Shown here: positions 41,809 through 49,739 of the stretch, piece after piece
How positions within the stretch are numbered: the first letter of the stretch is position 1
How the letters are laid out: each line of letters begins with the position of its first letter
Assembly (NCBI RefSeq): GCF_014647515.1
Contig: NZ_BMPI01000029.1
Location: 69,228-133,227 of the forward strand
From: Dactylosporangium sucinum
GTDB lineage: Bacteria > Actinomycetota > Actinomycetes > Mycobacteriales > Micromonosporaceae
Reading direction: 5' to 3'
DNA length: 64,000 nt
Notes under the pieces: model-generated
What the model saw: the letters and a program-made list of their open reading frames with translations, nothing else
What the model was told of the DNA's origin: nothing
Database searches by the model: none
Made by a program: the position numbers and the translations under genes

Positions 41809-42606
41809 TCAGGGGCGGCGGCCCCACGCCGACACCATCGGGGACGTCGCCACGTCCAGCTTTCCCGCGGCCAGGTTGGCCAGGTGCTCGTCGATCTCCT
41901 CCCGCGTGGCCAGGCCGGCGTCCAGGAGGCGCCCGCGGATCTGGCGGACCGTGGCCTCCTCCAGCGTCGTGCAGGCCGGGCCCGAGAGCGGGAACGAGGC
42001 GTCGGCCCCGACCTCGGTCAGGCCCGCCTCGCGGAGCAGGCGCGGAAGGGTGCGGCCGTAGGCCAGGTCCACCCCGCGCCCGGCCATCAGCGCGCGGAAG
42101 TCGTGCTTGAGCTTGTTCGCCAGGCGTTGGGCCGGGCCGTGCTCGTCCGGGCAGGCCAGCGGCTGCAGGGCCGGGTCGGCCTCCTCGATCAGCAGCCAGC
42201 CGCCCGGGCGCAGCGCCGACACCATGGTGGCGAGGGCTTTCGCGCGTTGCGGGACGTGCACCAGTACCAGCCGGGCATGCACGAGATCGAAACCGGTGTC
42301 CGGTGCCGGGTCGGTGCCCACGTCGTGGCGGCGGACCGTGTAGCCGGCGCCCGCCGTCATCCACGACACGTCGATGTCGGTGGCGAGCACGTGGCCGGCC
42401 GGCCCGACCCGGGCGGCGAGCCAGGACGGCACGCTCGGGCCGCCCGCGCCGACCTCCCAGCAGCGCCGGCCCGGCCCGATGCCGAGCGCCTCGACGTGCC
42501 GGAAGGTGGACGCGTTGAACAGCGCCGCGAGGGCGTCGAAGCGCTCGCCTGCCTCGGCCTGCCGGTTGTCGAGCAGGTACCCGCCGTCGTCAGTCACACC
42601 CCGCAT
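41809..42606 (-). CDS. SAM-dependent methyltransferase (class I)
   Basis: This 265-residue methyltransferase has the SAM-binding motif CWEVGAGGPSVPSWLAARVG, the acidic loop VLATDIDVSWM, motif II DLVHARLVLVHVPQR and motif III LRPGGWLLIEEADPA. The C-terminal half is helical. The substrate is not apparent. ATG 42606 is one of three closely spaced starts (42609, 42606, GTG 42597). Confidence 0.82.
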   Translation of the reverse strand: MRGVTDDGGYLLDNRQAEAGERFDALAALFNASTFRHVEALGIGPGRRCWEVGAGGPSVPSWLAARVGPAGHVLATDIDVSWMTAGAGYTVRRHDVGTDPAPDTGFDLVHARLVLVHVPQRAKALATMVSALRPGGWLLIEEADPALQPLACPDEHGPAQRLANKLKHDFRALMAGRGVDLAYGRTLPRLLREAGLTEVGADASFPLSGPACTTLEEATVRQIRGRLLDAGLATREEIDEHLANLAAGKLDVATSPMVSAWGRRP

Positions 42607-42703
42607 CATCTCAGGGTCCGCTCGACCAGGGAGTTCACGATCGCATGCAACCCTCCGGGCCGGGTGCCGCGGTCGTACCGGGTGAGAGAGGACGGGAGGG
42701 GCC

Positions 42704-42790
42704 TTGGCTGGCATCGATGAGGAGTTTCACGCGTTCGTCGCCACCTGCCCGTACCGCCGCCGGCTTGGCGCAACCGTTTGGTTGCGATAG
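42704..42790 (+). pseudogene. Possible N-terminal remnant of an ECF sigma factor
   Basis: A TTG start with GGGAGGGG just upstream opens a 28-residue frame, AGIDEEFHAFVATCPYRRRL then GATVWLR and stop. It resembles the first residues of SigE-family sigma factors ('EEFxxFVAAR...LRRTAYLL') but stops where the promoter-recognition part should begin. Its end lies within the first operator of the ArsR operon. It could equally be chance. Confidence 0.25.
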
Positions 42791-42816
42791 CGTGAGTAGC
42801 AACCAAGTGGTTGCTA
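42769..42816 (+). promoter_or_regulatory. Two perfect palindromic operators upstream of the SRPBCC-ArsR operon
   Basis: CGCAACC-GTTT-GGTTGCG (42769-42786) and TAGCAACC-AAGT-GGTTGCTA (42797-42816) share the core GCAACC-N4-GGTTGC. Their centres are 29 bp apart, close to three helical turns. They lie 13 bp before the start codon of an operon that encodes an ArsR repressor, so autoregulation through this pair is very likely. Confidence 0.7.
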
Positions 42817-42829
42817 TTAGGAGGCGGAC

Positions 42830-43255
42830 ATGGCATTCCCGGATCGGATCGAGCGGACGGTCGAGCTCTCCCAGTCGCCGGAGCGGGTCTGGACCGCGCT
42901 CACCACGGCCGAGGGGCTGGGCACCTGGTTCGGCAACGCGGCCGAGGTCGACCTGCGCGTCGGCGGCCTGGTTCAGCTCGCCTGGGACAGCGGCGACACG
43001 GCCACGCTCACCATCGAGCGCCTCGAGCCGCCGCACGTCTTCGGCTACACCTGGCGGATCTACGGCCTGCCCGAGGACGACCCGCGCCGCACCTACGTGG
43101 AGTTCACACTGGAAGCGAGCGGTGACGGCACCACGCTGACCGTGGTCGAGAGCGGCTTCGCCCAGGTGGCCGACGACACGGCGTACAAGGGCAACGTCAG
43201 CGGCTGGACGCACGAGCTCGGCGAGCTGGTCGCCTACCTCGATGGACGAGCGTGA
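42830..43255 (+). CDS. SRPBCC/AHSA1-like domain protein
   Basis: This 141-residue START-like protein begins DRIERTVELSQSPERVWTAL and contains PPHVFGYTWRI, VEFTLEASGDGTTLTVVESG and GWTHELGELVAYL, the standard AHSA1 pattern. These proteins bind hydrophobic ligands and commonly sit beside an ArsR regulator, as here. AGGAGG precedes ATG 42830. The next gene overlaps its 3' end by 14 bp. Confidence 0.85.
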   Translation: MAFPDRIERTVELSQSPERVWTALTTAEGLGTWFGNAAEVDLRVGGLVQLAWDSGDTATLTIERLEPPHVFGYTWRIYGLPEDDPRRTYVEFTLEASGDGTTLTVVESGFAQVADDTAYKGNVSGWTHELGELVAYLDGRA

Positions 43256-43571
43256 TCCGGAGCTGGTGGCGCAGGAGGTCTTCGCCGCGCTGGCCGACCC
43301 GACCCGGCGGGCGATCCTCGCCGCGCTCGCGGCCGGCGGCCCGGCCACCGCGACCGACCTGGCCGCCCGGCTGCCGATCACGCGGCAGGCCATCGCCAAG
43401 CACCTGGCCCTGCTCGCCGAGGCGGGCCTGGTGGTGGCCGAGCCGGGGGAGCGGCGCCGGGTCCGCTACCGGCTGGAGTCCGGGCCGATGAGGGTCGCGC
43501 AGCGGTTCCTCGCCGCGCTGGCCCGTGACTGGGACGGCCCGCTGGCCGTCCTGCAGAAGGGAGCATGGTGA
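43242..43571 (+). CDS. ArsR-family transcriptional regulator
   Basis: This 109-residue winged-helix repressor has EVFAALADPTRRAILAALA, recognition helix region PITRQAIAKHLALLAEAGLV and wing GERRRVRYRL. It has no metal-binding cysteines, as is usual for the AHSA1-linked subgroup. It probably binds the two palindromes at 42769-42816. Confidence 0.88.
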   Translation: MDERDPELVAQEVFAALADPTRRAILAALAAGGPATATDLAARLPITRQAIAKHLALLAEAGLVVAEPGERRRVRYRLESGPMRVAQRFLAALARDWDGPLAVLQKGAW

Positions 43572-44344
43572 ATCCTCCACCCGTCGTGACACGAGAAGAG
43601 TGGCTCGCGGCCCGCAAGGCGCTGCTGGCCAAGGAGAAGGCGCTGACCCGGGCCCGCGACGAGCTGAACGCCGACCGGCGGCGGCTGCCGATGGTCCGCG
43701 TCGACAAGCCCTACGCGTTCGAGGGCCCCGACGGCACGGTGAGCCTGGCGGACCTGTTCGGCGGCCGGCCGCAGCTGGTCGTGCACCACTTCATGTTCGC
43801 CCCGGACTGGGACGCGGCCTGCGCGAGCTGCTCGTCGGCCGCCGACGGCATCGCCGGCCTGCGGCAGCTGCACGCGCGCAACACCACGCTCGTCGCGGTG
43901 TCCCGCGCGCCGTATGCGAAGCTCGCCGCGTTCCGGGAGCGGATGGGGTGGACGTTCCCGTGGTACTCGTCGTATGGCAGCGACTTCAACTACGACTACC
44001 ACGCCACCCTCGACAACCGCGTGGCCCCGGTGCAGCTGCACTTCCGCACCGAGGCCGAGCTGCGCGACGCGGGCGTGCCGTGGACCGGCGGCCCGTGGAC
44101 GCCGGACATGAACGGCGCCGAGATGCCGGGGATCAGCGCCTTCCTGCGGGTCGGCGACGAGGTCTTCCACACGTACTCCACGTACGGGCGCGGCATCGAG
44201 GAGTTCCACAACGGCTACCGGTACCTCGACCTGACGGCGTTGGGCCGCCAGGAGGCGTGGGAGGAGCCGAAGGGCCGCGCCGAGCCGCTCGGCCGCCAGG
44301 TCGGCGGCCCGGGGATGCGCCTGCCGGACGAGTACGACGCCTGA
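43565..44344 (+). CDS. DUF899 thioredoxin-like protein
   Basis: This 259-residue protein of the DUF899 family has the N-terminal REEWLAARKALLAKEKALTR, FEGPDGTVSLADLFGGRPQL and the C-x-x-C-like CASCSSAADG, followed by MGWTFPWYSSYGSDFNYDY. The family has a thioredoxin/peroxiredoxin-like fold of unsettled function and often accompanies ArsR/AHSA1 genes. ATG 43565 overlaps the ArsR stop. Confidence 0.85.
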   Translation: MVNPPPVVTREEWLAARKALLAKEKALTRARDELNADRRRLPMVRVDKPYAFEGPDGTVSLADLFGGRPQLVVHHFMFAPDWDAACASCSSAADGIAGLRQLHARNTTLVAVSRAPYAKLAAFRERMGWTFPWYSSYGSDFNYDYHATLDNRVAPVQLHFRTEAELRDAGVPWTGGPWTPDMNGAEMPGISAFLRVGDEVFHTYSTYGRGIEEFHNGYRYLDLTALGRQEAWEEPKGRAEPLGRQVGGPGMRLPDEYDA

Positions 44345-44348
44345 CGCC

Positions 44349-44813
44349 TCAGAGCCCGCACTCGCTGTCGGCGCTGCCGGGGTTGGCGTCGGCGAGGCGG
44401 TTGAGCGCCCGGGCGACCGTCCCCAGCTCGCCCGGGCTCAGGTGGTCGGCGAAGAAGGCCGACACGACGCGCTCGACGACCGGCCGCGCGGCGGCCAGCG
44501 CCTCCCGCCCGGCCGGCGTGAGCTCGGCCCAGGTGGCCCGCCGGTCGCTCGGCGGCGTCACCCGGGCCACCCACGCGTCCTTGGTCTCCAGCTTGCCCAC
44601 GAGCCGGGTGGCCCCGCTGCGCGAGATCATGAGCTCGTCCGCGAGGGGCGCCATCCGCAGCCGCCCGCCGGCCCGCTCCAGCGCGGCGAGCACCTCGTGC
44701 TCGAAGTACGTCATCCCGGCGCTCGCTCGCAGCGCGTTGTTCAGGTGCGCGAACAGCAGCGAGTCGGCCCGCCAGACCGCGCGCCACGCCCCGAGCTGCT
44801 CCTCGCCCGCCAT
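44349..44813 (-). CDS. MarR-family transcriptional regulator
   Basis: This 154-residue winged helix has MTYFEHEVLAALERAGGRLR, recognition helix LMISRSGATRLVGKLE, wing PPSDRRATWAELTPAG and a dimerisation C-terminus. It is divergent from an F420-type oxidoreductase, with a palindrome and promoter between them. ATG 44813 is chosen because the upstream frame is unconserved. Confidence 0.87.
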   Translation of the reverse strand: MAGEEQLGAWRAVWRADSLLFAHLNNALRASAGMTYFEHEVLAALERAGGRLRMAPLADELMISRSGATRLVGKLETKDAWVARVTPPSDRRATWAELTPAGREALAAARPVVERVVSAFFADHLSPGELGTVARALNRLADANPGSADSECGL

Positions 44814-44837
44814 GCTGCGGAGTGTACGGGCGAACGG

Positions 44838-44893
44838 TTGACGAGTGAACTCCGCGCTCGCTAGCGTGCACACATCAACAGTTCACGTGTGAA
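44838..44893 (+). promoter_or_regulatory. Promoter and palindromic operator of the LLM oxidoreductase gene
   Basis: TTGACG (44838-44843) and TAGCGT (44862-44867) are 18 bp apart. A perfect palindrome TTCACGTGTGAA lies at 44882-44893, just after the expected transcription start. The divergent MarR protein is the obvious candidate repressor. Confidence 0.5.
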
Positions 44894-44910
44894 TTATGCG
44901 GAGGTCAACC

Positions 44911-45762
44911 GTGGACATCGGCATCGGGCTGCCCGGTCACGCGCCCTGGACGGACGGGCGGCACCTCGTGGAGTGGGCGCGGCGCGCCGAGGCCCGCGGC
45001 TTCGCCACCGTCGCGGTCAGCGACCGGCTGCGCTGGACGACGCCGGAGCCGCTGATGACCCTGGCGGCCGCCGCCGGCGCCACCGACCGGGTCCGGCTGC
45101 TGACCAGCGTGCTGCTGGCCCCGCTGCGCACGAACCACGTGCTGTTCGCCAAGACCGTGGCGACGCTCGACCACCTCGCCGGCCCCGACCGGCTGCGGCT
45201 CGGGCTGGCCGCCGGCTTCCGGGAGGACGACTTCACCGCGAGCGGGGTCGACCACGCCGACCGGGGCCGGGCGTTCGCGGCGCTGCTGGAGACCCTGGCG
45301 GAGGCCGCGCACGACCCCGGAGGGCTGCGCCCCGCCACGCCCGGCGGCCCGCCGCTGCTGTTCGGCGGCACGTCCCGCGCCGCCCTGCGCCGCATCGCCA
45401 CCCGCGGCACCGGCTGGCTGGCCGGCACCGCGACCGTGGACGACCTGCGGGCCTTCACGCCGGGATTGCGGGCGGCCTGGACCGGGGCCGGCCGCCCCGG
45501 CGCGCCCCGCGTCGTCGTCTCGGCGATGTACGCCCTCGGCCCGCACGCCGCGTCGGCCACGGCGCGGGCGATCGCCCCGTACTACGCCTTCGCCGGCGAC
45601 GAGTGGGTGCGCGAGGGCATCGCGGGCACCCTGACGTCGCCCTCGCGGCTCGCCGCGGCCGTCACGGCGTTCGAGCGGGCCGGGTGCGACGAGCTCATCC
45701 TCACCGGCAACGACCCCGACCCGGCCCAGGTGGACCTGCTCGCCGACGCGCTGGGCCGCTGA
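44911..45762 (+). CDS. LLM-class (F420-dependent type) oxidoreductase
   Basis: This 283-residue luciferase-like TIM-barrel protein begins DIGIGLPGHAPW. It has ARGFATVAVSDRL, VRLLTSVLLAPLRTNHVLFA, and RLRLGLAAGFREDDFTASGV, which is the conserved G-x-G-x-G/R-x-D-(D/E)-F loop. Family members use F420 or FMN. GTG 44911 has GGAGG 6 nt upstream, which decides it over ATG 44896. It is probably regulated by the divergent MarR protein. Confidence 0.82.
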   Translation: MDIGIGLPGHAPWTDGRHLVEWARRAEARGFATVAVSDRLRWTTPEPLMTLAAAAGATDRVRLLTSVLLAPLRTNHVLFAKTVATLDHLAGPDRLRLGLAAGFREDDFTASGVDHADRGRAFAALLETLAEAAHDPGGLRPATPGGPPLLFGGTSRAALRRIATRGTGWLAGTATVDDLRAFTPGLRAAWTGAGRPGAPRVVVSAMYALGPHAASATARAIAPYYAFAGDEWVREGIAGTLTSPSRLAAAVTAFERAGCDELILTGNDPDPAQVDLLADALGR

Positions 45763-45795
45763 GCCTGCGCTGAGGGCGACCCGGCTGCCGCACGG

Positions 45796-45945
45796 TCAGG
45801 GGCGCTTCCGGAGGCGGTACACGAGCGGTGGCGCCACGGCGTCGGGGCGCGCCTCCGGGATGGGGATCGCGACCACCACGTAGGCGGTGTCGTAGCGGTG
45901 TTTGTCCGATGTGGACGGACGGCGGCGGGCGTGCGGGATCGACAT
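45796..45945 (-). CDS. 49-residue protein of unknown function
   Basis: A short frame starts at ATG 45945 with GAGGA 7 nt upstream. Its sequence has a basic N-terminus and a regular C-terminal part (KHRYDTAYVVVAIPIPEARP, then VYRLRKRP). The strong ribosome binding site, good codon pattern and an upstream leader-peptide ORF support it as real. No family is recognised. It sits in a 553-bp gap with no larger gene. Confidence 0.5.
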   Translation of the reverse strand: MSIPHARRRPSTSDKHRYDTAYVVVAIPIPEARPDAVAPPLVYRLRKRP

Positions 45946-45988
45946 CACGGTTCCTCGGGAGTCGCGGGAAAGAGGGCGAGGGCGTGTG

Positions 45989-46066
45989 TCAACCGCGACA
46001 GGATGCCGACCACACCCGGCCGAAGTCGATGTGGTCGCGCGACCACAGCAGGGACGGGCGAGTCAT
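45989..46066 (-). CDS. Cysteine-type leader peptide (25 residues)
   Basis: The frame encodes a 25-residue peptide whose second half is R-D-H-I-D-F-G-R-V-W-S-A-S-C-R-G. Actinobacteria carry many such leader peptides with an R-x-H-(I/V)-D-x-x-R-V-x-S-A-x-C core before sulfur-metabolism genes, thought to sense cysteine through attenuation. Here the only downstream gene on the strand is the 49-residue ORF 43 bp away. No sulfur transporter follows. Confidence 0.6.
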   Translation of the reverse strand: MTRPSLLWSRDHIDFGRVWSASCRG

Positions 46067-46118
46067 GCGCCCAGTGCAGCAGCGCCCGCCCGCCCGTGTC
46101 AACGGCCGGTGACTGAAA

Positions 46119-46137
46119 TCCTATTCAAAAGATAGGA
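46119..46137. promoter_or_regulatory. Short inverted repeat, candidate operator
   Basis: TCCTAT (46119-46124) and ATAGGA (46132-46137) flank TCAAAAG in an unusually A+T-rich spot between the leader peptide and the deleted dehydrogenase gene. The sequence from 46138 to 46315 holds nothing else recognised. Confidence 0.3.
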
Positions 46138-46315
46138 GTAAGGCCATCGGCGCCGTGCCCGGCCGCCACCCTCACCGGGCGCGCGGACCGTGCGGCGCCT
46201 GATGGCCGAGGGCCTGGCGGACACGCGAACGCAGGACAGCCACTCCCACACCGGTCCCGGCCCGGGTTGGATGGAGCGGACCGGGGTAGCCCGGGGCGGT
46301 CGGAGGGAAATGCTG

Positions 46316-46570
46316 ATGCGCGCAACGCTGATCTACGGCGCCGGCGACGTCCGGGTCGGGACCGTGCCCGACCCCGTGCTGCGCGAACCGACGGACGCGC
46401 CGGCCCGGGTCGTGCGGTCGTGCGTCTGCGGCAGCGATCTGTGGCCCCACGGGTCGCGGCCGGCCACGCCGCAGGGGGACCGGATCGGCCACGAGTTCCT
46501 CGGCGGGGTGCCCGGCGGCTACCGCGCGATGGCCGGCCGCACCGCGCTCAAGGTGCTCATCCGACCCTGA
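46316..46570 (+). pseudogene. Internally deleted zinc-type alcohol dehydrogenase
   Basis: The 84-residue frame joins the N-terminus of a medium-chain dehydrogenase (RATLIYGAGDVRVGTVPDP; then CVCGSDLWPHG and GHEFLG, carrying the usual catalytic-zinc Cys, Asp and His-Glu region) directly to the family's extreme C-terminus (PGGYRAMAGRTALKVLIRP). About 250 residues, including the NAD-binding domain, are missing without frame loss. GGAGG precedes ATG 46316. It is translated at best into an inactive fragment. Confidence 0.75.
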
Positions 46571-46598
46571 TACGGCCCGCAGCGCAAGGGAGCGAAGC

Positions 46599-47621
46599 GT
46601 GGAACACCGTCCGCTGGGGCGCACCGGCGTCTCGGTCAGCAAGCTGTGCCTCGGCACCATGATGTTCGGGGCCTGGGGGACCAGGGACCACGACGAGAGC
46701 GTCCGGATCATCCACCGGGCGCTCGACGCCGGGATCAACTTCGTCGACACCGCCGACGTCTACTCCCAGGGCGAGTCGGAGGAGATCGTCGGCAAGGCCC
46801 TCAAAGGCCGCCGCGACGACGTCGTGCTCGCGACGAAGTTCTTCATGCCGTTCGACGACGACCCGAACCATCGCGGCGGCTCGCGGCGCTGGATCATGAC
46901 CGAGGTCGAGCGGTCGCTGCGCCGGCTCGGCACCGACCATATCGACCTCTACCAGATGCACCGCTACGACCCCGCCGTCGACCTCGACGAGACCCTCGGC
47001 GCGCTCACCGACCTGGTCCGGGCCGGCAAGGTCCGGTACCTCGGCCACTCCACATTCCCGGCCTCCGCCATCGTCGAGGCGCAGCACGTCGCCCGGGACC
47101 GGGGCCGCGAGCGCTTCGTCACCGAGCAGCCCACCTACTCGATCCTCACCCGCAACATCGAGCACGAGGTCCTGCCGCTGACCCAGCGGTACGGCATGGG
47201 CGTGCTCTCCTACAGCCCGCTCGCCGGCGGCTGGCTCTCCGGCCGGTACCGCAGGGACGACCAGAGCGGCCCGATGTCGGTCGCGCGACAGCGCCTGGCC
47301 AACCGGTTCGACCTGGACCTGCCCGAGAACCAGCGCAAGCTCGACGCCGCCGACGCCCTGGCGCGGCTGGCCGACGACGCCGGCCTCAGCCTCATCGAGA
47401 CGGCCATCGCGTTCGTGCTGCGTCACCCGGGCGTGACCTCGGCGATCATCGGCCCGCGGACCATGGAGCACCTCGAGTCCCAGCTCACCGCCGCCGACGT
47501 CGGGCTCACCGACGACGTGCTCGACCGCATCGACGCGATCGTGCCGCCCGGCGTCACGCTCAACCCGGCCGACAACGGCTGGGTCAGCCCGTTCCTGCAA
47601 CCGTCCGCCCGACGACGCTGA
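46599..47621 (+). CDS. Aldo/keto reductase
   Basis: This 340-residue (alpha/beta)8 NADPH-dependent oxidoreductase begins EHRPLGRTGVSVSKLCLGTM. It has the catalytic Asp/Tyr in NFVDTADVYSQGESEEIVG, Lys in VVLATKFFMP and His in DLYQMHRYDP. SAIIGPRTMEHLESQL is the cofactor-binding C-terminal segment. GTG 46599 has AAGGGAG upstream. It is followed after 10 bp by a cupin gene. The substrate is unknown. Confidence 0.9.
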   Translation: MEHRPLGRTGVSVSKLCLGTMMFGAWGTRDHDESVRIIHRALDAGINFVDTADVYSQGESEEIVGKALKGRRDDVVLATKFFMPFDDDPNHRGGSRRWIMTEVERSLRRLGTDHIDLYQMHRYDPAVDLDETLGALTDLVRAGKVRYLGHSTFPASAIVEAQHVARDRGRERFVTEQPTYSILTRNIEHEVLPLTQRYGMGVLSYSPLAGGWLSGRYRRDDQSGPMSVARQRLANRFDLDLPENQRKLDAADALARLADDAGLSLIETAIAFVLRHPGVTSAIIGPRTMEHLESQLTAADVGLTDDVLDRIDAIVPPGVTLNPADNGWVSPFLQPSARRR

Positions 47622-47631
47622 GGTACCAGAG

Positions 47632-48033
47632 ATGATCATTCGAAAGGGCACGCAGCCGGCCAGCCGGGGGCCGGCGGAGCAGTTCACCGGCGACGTGCGC
47701 GTCCAGCCGCTGTTCGGCGCGGAGGAGACGGCGCCGTACAGCGGTGCGTACGTCACCTTCCAGCCCGGCGCGCGGTCGGCGTGGCACACCCATCCGGCCG
47801 GGCAGCGGCTGGTCGTCACCGACGGGGCCGGCCGGACGCAGGAGGAGGGCGGGCCGGTCGAGGAGCTCCGGCCCGGTGACGTGGTCTGGTGCCCGCCCGG
47901 GGTCCGGCACTGGCACGGTGCCGCCCCGGAGTCGGCGATGACCCACCTCGCCCTCAGTGGCATCCGCGACGGCCGGGCCGTCGATTGGCTGGAGCACGTC
48001 ACCGACGAGGAGTACGGCGCGTCCGGCGGCTGA
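47632..48033 (+). CDS. Cupin-domain protein
   Basis: This 133-residue single-domain cupin has motif 1 PGARSAWHTHPAGQRLVVTDG (metal-binding His-x-His) and motif 2 PGDVVWCPPGVRHWHGAAPE. Proteins of this type are often annotated as small oxidoreductase-linked cupins next to aldo/keto reductases, as here. The catalytic role is unknown. Confidence 0.87.
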   Translation: MIIRKGTQPASRGPAEQFTGDVRVQPLFGAEETAPYSGAYVTFQPGARSAWHTHPAGQRLVVTDGAGRTQEEGGPVEELRPGDVVWCPPGVRHWHGAAPESAMTHLALSGIRDGRAVDWLEHVTDEEYGASGG

Positions 48034-48070
48034 CGGGCAGCCGATCCGCCGCGGGTGCGATCCTTGCTGG

Positions 48071-48532
48071 ATGGAAAGCACCCAGCCCGTGTCCGGCGAC
48101 CCGGGAGTCGCGCTGTTCCGGCTCATCCGGCACTGGGCCCGGCGGGCGCCGCAGCGCAGCGCCGTGGTCGCCACCGGGTCGGCCCGGGACGTGCCGCGCA
48201 TCCTGGTCGTCGAAGCCGTGGCGACCGCGCGGGAGCAGGCCGGGTCGGTCGACGTGACGGCCGTCGCGCGGGCGCTGGGCATCGACCACTCCGGGGCCAG
48301 CCGGATGGTCAGCGACGCCGTGCAGGCCGGGCTGCTCATCCGCAGCACCGCCGCGCACGACACCCGGCACGCCGCGCTGCTGCTCACCGGGGAGGGCGAG
48401 GCCCTGGTGGCCGCGGCGCGCAAGTGGCAGTACGAGGTCTTCGAGGAGTTCACCCGGGACTGGTCCGACGAGGACCGCGCCTGCTTCGGCCGCTTGCTGG
48501 TGCGTTTCTGCGCCGCCGCGACCGCCGACTGA
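48071..48532 (+). CDS. MarR-family transcriptional regulator
   Basis: This 153-residue regulator has the winged-helix core DVTAVARALGIDHSGASRMV then DAVQAGLLIRSTAAHDTRHAA and a C-terminal dimerisation helix. It follows the cupin gene and precedes a SnoaL-like gene with a palindrome in its short promoter region. Its N-terminal ~60 residues are longer than the family average. Confidence 0.8.
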   Translation: MESTQPVSGDPGVALFRLIRHWARRAPQRSAVVATGSARDVPRILVVEAVATAREQAGSVDVTAVARALGIDHSGASRMVSDAVQAGLLIRSTAAHDTRHAALLLTGEGEALVAAARKWQYEVFEEFTRDWSDEDRACFGRLLVRFCAAATAD

Positions 48533-48542
48533 GGGGTGGTGT

Positions 48543-48555
48543 ATGCGAATCGCAT
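48543..48555. promoter_or_regulatory. Short palindrome before the SnoaL-like gene
   Basis: ATGCG-AAT-CGCAT is a perfect 5-bp-arm inverted repeat 16 bp before the start codon at 48572. The MarR gene ends 10 bp upstream, so it is the likely cognate regulator. Confidence 0.3.
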
Positions 48556-48571
48556 GCATTACGGTCGGGTC

Positions 48572-48979
48572 ATGGCAACCCCCACGAACCCGCTCGCGGT
48601 GATCCAGCGCTGGCACGCGGCCGTCAACGCGGTCGACGCGGCCGCCCTCGCCGAGCTGGCGACCGAGGACATCACCGTCGCCGGCCCGCGGGGCGCCGGC
48701 CACGGCCGGACGGTCCTGCTCGACTGGCTGCGCCGGGCCGGCCTGTCCTACCGGCCGCGGCGCTGGTTCTCCGACGGCCATGCCGGCGCGGTCGTGGAGG
48801 AGCTGGTGACCTGGCGCGACCCCGCGACCGGCGAGGTGCTCACCGAGGACGCGCTCGTCGCCTCGCGCTACGTGCTCAGCGACGGCCGGATCAGCCTCTA
48901 CGCCCGCCACGACGCCCTCGACGAGGCCCTGGCCCGGGCCGGCCTCGACCGCTCCCAGCAGGTCGAGCCCCCCGCCTGA
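48572..48979 (+). CDS. SnoaL-like/NTF2-fold protein
   Basis: This 135-residue protein has the pattern AVIQRWHAAVNAVDAAALAE, then ITVAGPRGAGHGRTVLLDWL and LVASRYVLSDGRISLYARHD. It fits nuclear-transport-factor-2-like polyketide-cyclase-fold proteins. ATG 48572 is chosen over upstream starts because those would overlap the palindrome. The function is unassigned. Confidence 0.72.
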   Translation: MATPTNPLAVIQRWHAAVNAVDAAALAELATEDITVAGPRGAGHGRTVLLDWLRRAGLSYRPRRWFSDGHAGAVVEELVTWRDPATGEVLTEDALVASRYVLSDGRISLYARHDALDEALARAGLDRSQQVEPPA

Positions 48980-49048
48980 CCGCCGCCCGGGTATGGGCCG
49001 CCGCCGGGCCGCCCCTGCTCCGCGGTCCACGCCCGGCACATACCCGCC

Positions 49049-49663
49049 TTAATGGGTAGCGACCGCCACGGAAGGCGTCGGCCAGGCGTGCATGGCCAGG
49101 GCGGCGATCGTCTCCAGGGTCGGCCGGTCGGCGCCGTCGCGGGCCTGCTGCGCGATGCCCTGCAGGGTGGCGGATACGTAGTGGGACAGGCCGCGGGCGT
49201 CGGTGCCGGCCGGCAGCTCGCCGTCGGCGACGGCCCGGCGGATCAGGGCCTCCAGGGCGTCGACGCCGTCGGTGCGCAGCTTGCGCAGGCCCTGCTCGAC
49301 CTCGGGTGACGTCGTGTTCGTCGCGGCGCTGACGACCAGGCAGCCGCGCGGCCGGCCGGGGCGGGTGCAGGCCGCGGCGGCCTCGTTGAGCAGGCGCCGC
49401 ACGCCCGCGGTCAGGGTGGGCTCCTCGGCGATCGCCGTCTCCATGAAGGCGCGGTACCGCCGGGTGTACTCGGCCACCACCTCGTCGAAGAGCTCCCGCT
49501 TGCTGCCGAAGGCCGCGTAGAGGCTCGGCACGCCGATGCCCATCGCCGCGGACAGGTCGTTGATCGACGTGGCCTCGTAGCCGCGCTCCCAGAAGAGCAT
49601 GACGGCCGTGCGCAGGGCGTCGTCCCGGTCGAACTGGCGGGGCCGCCCGCGTCGCGAGGTCAC
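49049..49663 (-). CDS. TetR/AcrR-family transcriptional regulator
   Basis: This 204-residue regulator has an N-terminal helix-turn-helix (DALRTAVMLFWERGYEATSI then LSAAMGIGVPSLYAAFGSKR) and a helical ligand-binding domain containing RPRGCLVVSAAT, typical of the YxaF/TetR_C_16-like group. A perfect palindrome lies 12 bp upstream, suggesting autoregulation and control of the divergent small gene. Confidence 0.9.
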   Translation of the reverse strand: MTSRRGRPRQFDRDDALRTAVMLFWERGYEATSINDLSAAMGIGVPSLYAAFGSKRELFDEVVAEYTRRYRAFMETAIAEEPTLTAGVRRLLNEAAAACTRPGRPRGCLVVSAATNTTSPEVEQGLRKLRTDGVDALEALIRRAVADGELPAGTDARGLSHYVSATLQGIAQQARDGADRPTLETIAALAMHAWPTPSVAVATH

Positions 49664-49675
49664 GGCGCGATGATA

Positions 49676-49687
49676 TAGCGGCCGCTA
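49676..49687. promoter_or_regulatory. Palindromic TetR operator candidate
   Basis: TAGCGGCCGCTA is a perfect 12-bp palindrome 12 bp before the TetR start codon, in an A+T-rich promoter gap. Confidence 0.5.
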
Positions 49688-49739
49688 GAGAAATGAATCT
49701 TGACTAAACCCACCTGCGAGATATGGAATAATGCCGGGC

